NCBI RefSeq assembly: GCF_023707985.1
Contig: NZ_BRCF01000008.1
Span: forward strand, 62,001 to 126,000
Direction: 5' to 3'
From: Sporosarcina sp. NCCP-2716
Lineage (GTDB): Bacteria; Bacillota; Bacilli; Bacillales_A; Planococcaceae
Length of the DNA: 64,000 bases
Below, in pieces: positions 57,275 through 64,000 of this stretch (positions are counted from its first letter, which is position 1; every line of letters starts with the position of its first letter). A program made the position numbers and the translations under genes. The notes below the pieces were generated by a model. That model did not search any database. It worked only from the letters and a program-made list of their open reading frames with translations, and was not told the origin of the DNA.

Positions 57275-58210
57275 ATGACTGAATCGCGCCCGCACATACT
57301 GCTTGTCGATGGGATGGCGCTGCTGTTCCGCTCGTTCTTCGCGACAGCCGTGCATAACCATTTCCAGCACAACGAACAGGGTATCCCGACGAATGGGGTG
57401 CAGGGGTTCGCGCGGCATACGCTGACCGCCGTCTCACTTTTCCAGCCGACACATTTAGCGGTCTGCTGGGATATGGGGGCTGTCACGTTCCGGAATGAGC
57501 TGTACGACGGGTACAAAGCGAACCGTCCGGCGCCTGCGCCTGAACTCATGCCGCAATTCGATATGGCCCGGCAAGTGTCCAAGGATATCGGATGGAAAAA
57601 CTTCGGCAGCGAGGGGCTGGAAGCGGATGATTTGATCGGTTCGCTCGTGAAACAATGGAAGGACCGCGCCCGCCTGACGATCGTCTCGGGCGATAAGGAT
57701 CTGCTGCAGCTGCTGTCGCCGTCCGTGGAAGTCGCGCTGACGAAGAAGGGGCATTCGATCTATGATGTCTATACAGAAGCCCGGTTCAAGGAAGAATACG
57801 GTATGACGCCGGCGCAGTTCGTCGATTACAAAGCGTTCATCGGCGACCCGAGCGACGGCTATCCCGGTGTGAAGGGGATCGGTCCGAAAACCGCATTGAA
57901 ATTCATCCAGACATACGGCACGGCTGAAAACACCGTGCAGTCGATCGGCGAGCTGACGAAATCCGAACGGACGAAAATCGAGGCGAACCTCGACATGCTC
58001 CGCCTGTCGAAAGAACTGGCAGCTATCCATTGTGATGCTGACGTTGCCTGTACGCTTGACGACCTGGCGCTGCCGTCCTATGACAGTGATACGGTCAGCA
58101 GGCTGGAAGGTCATGGCCTCCGCAGTGTCATCAATCAGTTAGTGTTATCCGAACCGGTAACTATGGCAGGAGGGAATCGATATGAAGGAATTAGTGATCC
58201 GTTTAAGTGA
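57275..58210 (+). CDS. 5'-3' exonuclease (YpcP-like, PolI exonuclease domain)
   Basis: A 311-residue stand-alone FEN/PolI 5' nuclease. N-terminal motif ILLVDGMALLFRSFFA, then ALAVCWDMGAVTFRNELYDGYKANR, the metal site GLEADDLIGSL and VSGDKDLLQLL, and the helix-hairpin-helix IGDPSDGYPGVKGIGPKTALKFI. It can remove RNA primers and flaps. AAAGGAGAG lies 8 bases before the ATG at 57275. A long frame extending to 56672 is only the shadow of the facing gene. The 3' end overlaps the next gene by 29 bases. Confidence 0.93.
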   Translation: MTESRPHILLVDGMALLFRSFFATAVHNHFQHNEQGIPTNGVQGFARHTLTAVSLFQPTHLAVCWDMGAVTFRNELYDGYKANRPAPAPELMPQFDMARQVSKDIGWKNFGSEGLEADDLIGSLVKQWKDRARLTIVSGDKDLLQLLSPSVEVALTKKGHSIYDVYTEARFKEEYGMTPAQFVDYKAFIGDPSDGYPGVKGIGPKTALKFIQTYGTAENTVQSIGELTKSERTKIEANLDMLRLSKELAAIHCDADVACTLDDLALPSYDSDTVSRLEGHGLRSVINQLVLSEPVTMAGGNRYEGISDPFK

Positions 58211-58997
58211 TAAAGTGACAGAGAACGCGGAGCAGCTGGCGGAACTGATCACGAGCACGCAGAATGAGCGCTATCCCGTCTTGAAATGGGAAGAGGAGCA
58301 GCTTTATCCGGCCCGCGTGGAACTTGTGAAAGTGTATGCGGACGCCCTGAAGCTCGATGCAAAGGAACGTACGGAGAAGCTGGAGAAATGGGGACAGGCT
58401 GTCGGCAGGCAGTTTGCGCAGAAGGAAGGCATCACGCTCGATATGATGCTCCGGGAAGTCCCGGAATACAGGGAGTATATCGGTACAGTGCTGAAGCATG
58501 AAGGGCTGAAGAGCGGCATCAGTGCAGCGGAAATGTATGAACTGACTACAGCCCTCGATACGATCGTCAACGACGTCGTCTACTTCTTCAGCCTGCCGTT
58601 CGTGCAGTACGAAAAGGAACTGCTCATGCAGACCCAGGCGACCATCGCGGAACTTTCCGTGCCGATTGCGTCGATCAATGACAAGACTGCTGTGCTGCCG
58701 CTGATCGGCGTCATGGATTACAACCGCGGGACAGCGCTCCAGGAGAAAGTGCTGAAAGAAGCGGTCCGTCTCAGTCTTGAGCATCTCATCGTCGACCTGT
58801 CCGGACTTCAGACGACCGATACATATGTTGCACAGCAGCTGTTCATCCTGTTCGATTCGCTCGCACTCATCGGAACAGTGCCGGTCGTCAGCGGCATCAC
58901 GCCGGCGATCGCCCAGACACTCATCAGCCTCGGCCTCGACTTCGGCAGTATCCGCAGCTTCGCGACGCTCAAACAGGCGATCGAATACGTTACATGA
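58182..58997 (+). CDS. RsbR-type STAS-domain stressosome protein
   Basis: A 271-residue protein: an N-terminal helical globin-like domain (about 1-145) without an obvious heme site and a C-terminal STAS domain (about 155-271) with IGVMDYNRG, LIVDLSGLQTTDTYVAQQLF and VVSGITPAIAQTLISLG. This is the RsbR paralogue layout; those proteins form the stressosome that activates sigma-B. Thr residues in the STAS domain match the usual phosphorylation sites. Its start lies within the exonuclease gene, preceded by AGGAGGG. Confidence 0.87.
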   Translation: MKELVIRLSDKVTENAEQLAELITSTQNERYPVLKWEEEQLYPARVELVKVYADALKLDAKERTEKLEKWGQAVGRQFAQKEGITLDMMLREVPEYREYIGTVLKHEGLKSGISAAEMYELTTALDTIVNDVVYFFSLPFVQYEKELLMQTQATIAELSVPIASINDKTAVLPLIGVMDYNRGTALQEKVLKEAVRLSLEHLIVDLSGLQTTDTYVAQQLFILFDSLALIGTVPVVSGITPAIAQTLISLGLDFGSIRSFATLKQAIEYVT

Positions 58998-58999
58998 CA

Positions 59000-59030
59000 A
59001 AAAGGACACTGAGTTCATCAGTGTCCTTTT
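59000..59030. terminator. Bidirectional terminator, STAS gene and C39-like gene
   Basis: AAAAGGACACTGA and TCAGTGTCCTTTT form a 13-bp stem. Its right arm (59018-59030) contains the last codons and stop of the minus-strand C39-like gene. Confidence 0.92.
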
Positions 59031-59545
59031 CGCTTGCCGGCAGGGCCGACTTTGACGAATGTCAGCAGGCCGGCATTCTCCCGATAGGAAATCGTCTGCA
59101 GGCGGCTTGCGGAAGAGGGACTGCCGTTATCATGGATGAAAAGCAGCACGTCGTCCGCCGTCCGTTCATAGCCGACTACCGGCACCCAGTGATAATCGTA
59201 GCGGGCGGGGGTCCGCCAGCGCAGCGAAAACCATTTATCGAACTTCGCGGCGGCAGGGCGGCCGCTGTCGATTTCGTGCAAGACGTCATCGAGGGAGCAC
59301 GTCCCGACTGTCCAGCCAGAGCCGAGCAATGCACGGAGCCGATGGACGAACCGCCATGTGAAGAGGCCGGCACGCGTCCCGCCGAGCAGACGGTACAGCT
59401 TGTCGATCGGCACATTCCCGAGTGGGTGCTGCAAATAGCGCAGCAGCAGGGAGGCGGTAACCGGTCCGCACGCGGAGGGACGGTATTTCCGGCCGATCGT
59501 CTCATCGTATTGCGACATCCCCTTGAAACCGGGCACAATCGGCAT
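59018..59545 (-). CDS. C39-like cysteine peptidase-fold protein
   Basis: A 175-residue protein with the papain-like pattern of the C39/C70 family: Cys26 in YRPSACGPVTASLLL, His119 in YDYHWVPVVGYE and Asp139-Asn140 in FIHDNG. There is no signal peptide and no transporter attached, so it is a stand-alone domain whose substrate is unknown. The ATG at 59545 lies 7 bases after AAAGGGGG; the GTG at 59548 is the alternative. It is encoded downstream of the STAS protein at 59563 and in the same direction (17 bases apart). Confidence 0.82.
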   Translation of the reverse strand: MPIVPGFKGMSQYDETIGRKYRPSACGPVTASLLLRYLQHPLGNVPIDKLYRLLGGTRAGLFTWRFVHRLRALLGSGWTVGTCSLDDVLHEIDSGRPAAAKFDKWFSLRWRTPARYDYHWVPVVGYERTADDVLLFIHDNGSPSSASRLQTISYRENAGLLTFVKVGPAGKRKGH

Positions 59546-59562
59546 CACGCCGCCCCCTTTCG

Positions 59563-60021
59563 TCAGACTTTCGTAAAGGTCAGCCCCTGTTCGAACATGA
59601 GCACTTGGAGGGCTGCCTTGAAATTGGCGTAGGATTCGATTTCACTGGCGATCCCGGCGTTCGTCAGCTCGCGGACGAACGGTGGCGTGAAGCCGACCAT
59701 CATCGGCCGGATGCCCATCAGCTGCAATTCCGCCTGCATGAGACGCAGCTCGGATGTCAGGACGACCGAACCGTCCTCGTCTTCGAGCCGGATTCCGGAG
59801 AAATCGAAGATCGCATACTCGATCTCGCGGTGTTTGCCGGAATAGGAGAGCACCTTTGTCCGGATGCGCTCGAGCCGGTCCTGGTCGGTATAGCCGACAA
59901 TCGGCAGCAGGATTGTATTGTCAATGATGGAAGGGATGATCGGAACGGATGTTTCGTTGATGATCTGTTCATACTTGGCGATGGTTTCCTTCAACTGGTT
60001 GATCTCTTCTGTTGAGTTCAT
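59563..60021 (-). CDS. STAS-domain protein (RsbR/RsbS-like)
   Basis: A 152-residue protein: a short N-terminal coiled helix (about 3-28) and one STAS domain (about 33-145), with LLPIVGYTDQDRLERI, YAIFDFSGIRLEDEDGSVV and MMVGFTPPFVRELTNAG. The length lies between RsbS and RsbR. Asp/Glu occupy the place where RsbR has its phosphorylatable Thr. GAGGTG lies 4 bases before the ATG at 60021. A TATAAT (60063-60058, minus) lies upstream, which argues against the longer start at 60054. Confidence 0.85.
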   Translation of the reverse strand: MNSTEEINQLKETIAKYEQIINETSVPIIPSIIDNTILLPIVGYTDQDRLERIRTKVLSYSGKHREIEYAIFDFSGIRLEDEDGSVVLTSELRLMQAELQLMGIRPMMVGFTPPFVRELTNAGIASEIESYANFKAALQVLMFEQGLTFTKV

Positions 60022-60086
60022 GTTGCACCTCTGTCTAATTTCTATGTGTTCCATACCATTATACAGGATATAGAAGAAATGACAGC

Positions 60087-60119
60087 AAAAAAACCGGACG
60101 CCGGGGCATCCGGTTTTTT
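60087..60119. terminator. Bidirectional terminator after the thioredoxin-like gene
   Basis: AAAAAACCGGA and TCCGGTTTTTT form the outer stem, with more pairing inside. Confidence 0.9.
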
Positions 60120-60141
60120 GCTGTCAACGAATCGTGCGGTA

Positions 60142-60462
60142 TCAGATCGTAATCCCTTCGAGGAAGTCGGTCACTTGGTCCGGTGATTTCGCGTTGGCAC
60201 TGTGCAAGTGGGCTTTCTTTTCGCCATTCTCGAAGACGAGCAGGCTCGGAATGCCCATGACGTCATATTTCTCCGCAATTTCAGGAAGCACGTCGCGGTC
60301 GACATCATACCATTCGTATTCGTCGTATTTCTCTTCGATCGGTCCGATGAACATGTCCATGACGCGGCAGTCCGGACACCAGCCGGCCTGAAACTTCACG
60401 ATGGAGCGTGATTGGTCTGAAATGACATCGTAGAACTGTTCTGCTGTTGTAATCGACTGCAT
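60142..60462 (-). CDS. Thioredoxin-family protein
   Basis: A 106-residue thioredoxin-fold protein. The active site is WCPDC (FQAGWCPDCRVMD), the cis-Pro region MGIPSLLVFENG. WCPDC differs from the WCGPC of true thioredoxin and is seen in the small YtpP/YdbP-like group. AGGAAGGG lies 8 bases before the ATG at 60462; the longer frame to 60645 crosses the promoter region. It is divergent from fadN. Confidence 0.9.
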   Translation of the reverse strand: MQSITTAEQFYDVISDQSRSIVKFQAGWCPDCRVMDMFIGPIEEKYDEYEWYDVDRDVLPEIAEKYDVMGIPSLLVFENGEKKAHLHSANAKSPDQVTDFLEGITI

Positions 60463-60531
60463 GATTGAATCCCTTCCTTTCGTATCTTCAGTGTACAACG
60501 AAAACGCAGAAACGCACACCAACTTGTTCCG

Positions 60532-60545
60532 CGAAAGCGTTTCCA
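60532..60545. promoter_or_regulatory. cre-like site upstream of fadN
   Basis: CGAAAGCGTTTCCA fits TGWAANCGNTNWCA at 12 of 14 positions, about 55 bp upstream of the fadN start site of transcription. Confidence 0.45.
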
Positions 60546-60564
60546 AGTTTTTCAGAATTAAATA

Positions 60565-60593
60565 TTGCGAAAACGCAGGAAATAAGCTAGACT
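60565..60593 (+). promoter_or_regulatory. Promoter of fadN-fadA
   Basis: TTGCGA (60565-60570), 17 bp and TAGACT (60588-60593). Confidence 0.65.
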
Positions 60594-60634
60594 GAGATAC
60601 ATAGAAAAGGTTTCTATTTTTTTTACCCAGAAAA

Positions 60635-60652
60635 TGAATGAGCATTCATTCA
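60635..60652. promoter_or_regulatory. FadR-type operator
   Basis: TGAATGA-GCAT-TCATTCA is a near-perfect palindrome matching the B. subtilis FadR (YsiA) box TGAATGAnTAnTCATTCA form. It lies between the promoter and the fadN start, where acyl-CoA-released FadR would repress. Confidence 0.85.
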
Positions 60653-60675
60653 AACACGAAAGGGAGGACATTCAC

Positions 60676-63060
60676 GTGGCTTATCACATTCAGAAAGCAG
60701 CGGTCATCGGTTCGGGAGTTATGGGTTCCGGTATCGCTGCACACCTTGCCAATATTGGGATACCTGTTCTTCTTCTGGACATCGTGCCGAACCGGCTGTC
60801 AGAGGACGAAGAGAAGAAGGGGCTTACGCTCGACAGTCCTGCGGTCCGCAACCGGATGACGGAAAGCGCGCTGAAAAACTTGCTGAAGCAGAAACCGGCG
60901 CCGCTTGCGTCAAAAAAGAACTTGGCGCTCATCGAAGCGGGCAACTTGGAGGATGATCTCGGGAAGCTGGCGGATGTCGACTGGATCGTCGAAGTCGTCG
61001 TCGAAAACCTCGATATTAAGAAATCACTTTACGAAAAGATCGACAGCGTGCGCAAGCCCGGCACGATCGTCACTTCAAATACGTCCGGCATCAGCATCGA
61101 CGCTATGGCGGAAGGCCGTTCGGAAGACTTCCGGAAGCACTTCCTCGGTACGCACTTCTTCAACCCGCCGCGCTACCTGCACTTGCTCGAAGTCATCCCG
61201 GCTGAGCAGACAGCGCCTGAAGTCGTCGACTACATGACGCAGTTCGCGGAAGACCGTCTCGGCAAAGGGGTCGTCCTTGCGAAAGACACACCGAACTTCA
61301 TCGCCAACCGGATCGGGACGTACGGCCTTCTCGTTACATTGCGTGAAATGGAAGCACGCGGCTACACGGTCGGCGAAGTCGACTCGGTCACGGGCACGCT
61401 GATCGGCCGGCCGAAATCGGCGACATTCCGCACGCTCGACGTCGTCGGTCTCGATACATTCATGCACGTTGCGAAGAATGCGTTTGACAAAACGGAAGGC
61501 GACGAACAGAAAGTGTTCGAACTTCCGGAATTCATGCAGAAGATGATCGACAACGGCTGGATCGGCGCGAAGGCGAAGCAGGGCTTCTTCGTGAAGAAAG
61601 GCAAAGACATTTACGAGATCGACTCATCGACGCTTGAATACAGCCCAGCGAAAAAATTGAAAACGCCTTCAATCGAAATGGCGAAACAGCAGAAAGGACT
61701 CGGAAACCGCGTAAAGTCCCTCGTTTATGCAGATGACCGCACCGGTGAACTGCTATGGAACATCCTATCACCGACACTCCGTTATGCTGCTGACATGCAC
61801 GGTCAGATTGCAGACGACATCATTGCAATCGACAACGCCATGAAATGGGGCTTCGGCTGGACACAGGGGCCGTTTGAAACGTGGGACGCAATCGGAGTCG
61901 GAAAATCAGTCGCTCGGATGAAAGAAGAAGGCCATGAAACTCCTGCCTTGGTCGAGCAGCTGCTGAGCAAAGGATATGAAACGTTCTATAAGGAAGAAGA
62001 CAATACGCTGTACTATTTCGACGGTGAGAGCTATACGCCGGTGCCGGTGAACGAAAAAGTGATCGACTTGAAGCGCTATAAGAAACAGCACGGCGTCATC
62101 AAGAAAAACTCAGGCGCGAGCCTCATCGATATGGGCGACGGCATCGCTCTTCTCGAATTCCATTCGCAGTCAAATGCGATCGGACTCGACATCATGCAGA
62201 TGATCAACTTCGCGGTCGATGAAGTCGAGAAGAACTACAAAGGGCTCGTCATCGGCAACCAGGGGAAGAACTTCTGTGTCGGTGCGAACCTCGGCATGAT
62301 ACTCATGGAAGCGCAGGATGACAACATCTTCGAACTTGACTTCACCGTCAGGACGTTCCAGAACGCGATGATGAAGCTCAAGTATTCGTCGAAACCGGTC
62401 GTCGCGGCGCCATTCCAGATGACGCTCGGCGGCGGGGCGGAAGTATGCCTGCCGGCTGCACATATCCAGGCGTCGATGGAGACGTACATCGGACTCGTGG
62501 AAGCGGGAGTCGGGCTCATCCCGGGCGGCGGCGGAAACGTCGGCCTGTATTTGAAGCATCTGAAGGGGCTGCCGAAAGGTGTGCAGGTCGACTATCAGAA
62601 CATCGCTAACAAAGTGTTCGAGTCGATCGCCCTTGCGAAAGTTTCTACTTCTGCGGAGGAAGCACGGGAAAACAACTTCCTCGACTTCGCGGACGGCATC
62701 AGTGTCAACCCGGATCACCTGCTGTATGACGCGAAACAGGTAGCTCTCGGGTTGTACAACAGCGGATACCAGCCGCCGAAGAAGGAGAAATTCCCGGTCG
62801 TCGGCGAAACCGGCTACGCGACATTGCTGCTCGGTGCGGAAGGCATGCGCCTTTCAGGGTTCATCAGCGATCATGACATGAAGATCGCGAAGAAACTGGC
62901 GTACGTGCTCGCAGGCGGGAAACTGCCGTACGGCACGCTCGTCGACGAACAATACATGCTCGATCTGGAGCGCGAAGCATTCTTGAGCCTCGTCGCAGAA
63001 CCGAAATCCCAGGCGCGGATGCAGCACATGCTCGTCAAAGGGAAGCCGCTCCGCAACTAA
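60676..63060 (+). CDS. fadN: 3-hydroxyacyl-CoA dehydrogenase/enoyl-CoA hydratase FadN
   Basis: A 794-residue fusion. The N-terminal dehydrogenase has the NAD motif VIGSGVMGSGIAAHLA near residue 10 and GTHFFNPPRYLHLLEVIP near 155; the hydratase/isomerase domain is in the C-terminal half (about 480-700), with GLVIGNQGKNFCVGANL and EAGVGLIPGGGGN. Order dehydrogenase-hydratase is that of Bacillus FadN. It carries out two steps of fatty-acid beta-oxidation. The GTG at 60676 lies 8 bases after GGGAGG; the ATG at 60634 overlaps the FadR box. fadA follows after 34 bases. Confidence 0.94.
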   Translation: MAYHIQKAAVIGSGVMGSGIAAHLANIGIPVLLLDIVPNRLSEDEEKKGLTLDSPAVRNRMTESALKNLLKQKPAPLASKKNLALIEAGNLEDDLGKLADVDWIVEVVVENLDIKKSLYEKIDSVRKPGTIVTSNTSGISIDAMAEGRSEDFRKHFLGTHFFNPPRYLHLLEVIPAEQTAPEVVDYMTQFAEDRLGKGVVLAKDTPNFIANRIGTYGLLVTLREMEARGYTVGEVDSVTGTLIGRPKSATFRTLDVVGLDTFMHVAKNAFDKTEGDEQKVFELPEFMQKMIDNGWIGAKAKQGFFVKKGKDIYEIDSSTLEYSPAKKLKTPSIEMAKQQKGLGNRVKSLVYADDRTGELLWNILSPTLRYAADMHGQIADDIIAIDNAMKWGFGWTQGPFETWDAIGVGKSVARMKEEGHETPALVEQLLSKGYETFYKEEDNTLYYFDGESYTPVPVNEKVIDLKRYKKQHGVIKKNSGASLIDMGDGIALLEFHSQSNAIGLDIMQMINFAVDEVEKNYKGLVIGNQGKNFCVGANLGMILMEAQDDNIFELDFTVRTFQNAMMKLKYSSKPVVAAPFQMTLGGGAEVCLPAAHIQASMETYIGLVEAGVGLIPGGGGNVGLYLKHLKGLPKGVQVDYQNIANKVFESIALAKVSTSAEEARENNFLDFADGISVNPDHLLYDAKQVALGLYNSGYQPPKKEKFPVVGETGYATLLLGAEGMRLSGFISDHDMKIAKKLAYVLAGGKLPYGTLVDEQYMLDLEREAFLSLVAEPKSQARMQHMLVKGKPLRN

Positions 63061-63094
63061 GTCGGCCCCAGCAACTTACAGAGGAGGAACTACA

Positions 63095-64000
63095 ATGCGT
63101 GAAGCAGTCATTGTTGCGGGTTCCCGCACTCCGGTCGGGAAAGCGGGCAAGGGTTCCCTTGCCACGGTCCGGCCGGATGATCTAGGAGCCCTTACGATAA
63201 AGGAAACATTGAAACGCGCGGGCGGCTATGACGGTCCGATCGAAGACCTGATCATCGGCTGCGCGATGCCGGAAGCCGAACAGGGCATGAATATGGCGCG
63301 AAATATCGGAGCGCTTGCCGGACTGCCGGATACGACACCTGCAATCACCGTCAACCGGTTCTGTTCGTCGGGTCTCCAATCGATCGCCTATGCAGCGGAA
63401 CGGATCATGCTCGGAGCATCCGAAGCGATCCTCGCAGGCGGAGCGGAATCGATGAGCATGGTGCCGATGATGGGGAATACGGTCCGTCCGAATGCGAAAC
63501 TTGCGGAAGAAGCGCCGCAATATTATATGGGCATGGGTCACACGGCCGAGCAGGTTGCCGTAAAATATGGTGTCAGCCGTGAAGACCAGGACGCGTTCGC
63601 CGTGGAATCCCACAAGCGGGCAGCCTCTGCGATCGATGCCGGCAAGTTCGATGATGAAATCGTGCCGGTCGAGTTCACGAAAGGCTATGTGGACAGCAAC
63701 GGCAAGTTCGCGGAGAAGAAAGAGACGTTCTCGATGGATGAAGGCGTCCGGAGAGGCACGACGACAGAGATCCTTGCGAAACTGCGTCCTGCGTTCTCCG
63801 TCACAGGTTCCGTCACAGCAGGAAACGCTTCACAGACATCGGACGGAGCGGCTTCCGTACTCGTCATGGACCGTGAGAAAGCGATGGCGGAAGGGCTTAC
63901 ACCGATTTTGAAATTCCGCTCGTTCGCTGTTGCAGGCGTGCCGCCGGAAGTGATGGGCATCGGTCCGGTCGCTGCGATTCCGAAAGCATTGAAGCTCGCA
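63095..64000 (+). CDS. fadA: Acetyl-CoA C-acyltransferase FadA (3' partial)
   Basis: The frame is open from ATG 63095 to the window end (302 residues seen). Thiolase motifs: AGSRTPVGKAGKGSL near residue 8, the acyl-accepting Cys in NRFCSSGLQSIAY near 91, and GGAESMSMVPMMG. The C-terminal His/Cys motifs lie outside. It cleaves 3-ketoacyl-CoA in beta-oxidation. GAGGAGGAAC precedes the ATG. It is in operon with fadN, and fadE would be expected next. Confidence 0.95.
   Translation, partial: MREAVIVAGSRTPVGKAGKGSLATVRPDDLGALTIKETLKRAGGYDGPIEDLIIGCAMPEAEQGMNMARNIGALAGLPDTTPAITVNRFCSSGLQSIAYAAERIMLGASEAILAGGAESMSMVPMMGNTVRPNAKLAEEAPQYYMGMGHTAEQVAVKYGVSREDQDAFAVESHKRAASAIDAGKFDDEIVPVEFTKGYVDSNGKFAEKKETFSMDEGVRRGTTTEILAKLRPAFSVTGSVTAGNASQTSDGAASVLVMDREKAMAEGLTPILKFRSFAVAGVPPEVMGIGPVAAIPKALKLA

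Overview
The window is a GC-rich chromosomal segment of a low-complexity-free, core-genome type from a Firmicute of the order Bacillales, most likely the family Planococcaceae (the tmRNA tag, protein sequences and gene order fit; the genus cannot be fixed by eye). It starts inside an ABC transporter ATPase gene and ends inside fadA. About 61 protein genes, one tRNA-Arg and the tmRNA are supported. No prophage, insertion sequence, CRISPR array or integrase was seen.

Region by region: (1) 1-12.6 kb matches the Bacillus subtilis yhaQ-yhaP, yhaO-yhaN-yhaM, prsA, hpr(scoC), yhaH, hit, ecsA-ecsB neighbourhood: an exporter, an SbcCD-like nuclease pair with an exoribonuclease, the secretion foldase PrsA, a transition-state regulator and the Ecs transporter. 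(2) 12.7-30.5 kb matches uvrB-uvrA, yvlB, hprK-lgt-yvoD-ppaX-yvoF, a TPR protein, trxB, nudF-rapZ-yvcK-whiA-crh and clpP: excision repair, catabolite-control signalling (HprK, PpaX and Crh), lipoprotein maturation, thioredoxin reduction and envelope/division control. (3) 30.6-44.7 kb holds tRNA-Arg, lemA plus a TPM protein, the glycolytic set cggR-gap-pgk-tpiA-gpmI-eno, and secG-est-rnr-smpB-ssrA (protein export and trans-translation). (4) 44.7-64 kb is more accessory: an amidase, an M1 peptidase, a rifampin ADP-ribosyltransferase, an SDR enzyme, a RocB-like peptidase with an AGCS amino-acid transporter facing an IclR regulator, lipoteichoic acid synthase, an exonuclease next to STAS stress proteins, a thioredoxin and fadN-fadA.

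Regulation is unusually readable: CggR, CtsR, FadR-like, CcpA (cre), IclR-type, LexA-like and ECF sigma sites can be seen at the expected promoters, and a four-repeat Pho-box-like promoter sits downstream of trxB with no gene directly behind it but a terminator.

The most striking unexplained structure is a family of intergenic tandem arrays. Three separate arrays (7.28, 44.73 and 56.25 kb) repeat CGCTCATAA at a 20-bp period, with the following bases alternating between AA and AT types. All three lie on the same strand, each between the terminators of a convergent gene pair. A 21-bp CCGATT array (48.24 kb) and a 75-bp tandem of small hairpins with conserved AGGAC/G loops and compensatory stem changes (40.25 kb) are two further, unrelated intergenic repeats. 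None corresponds to a feature class I can name with confidence.
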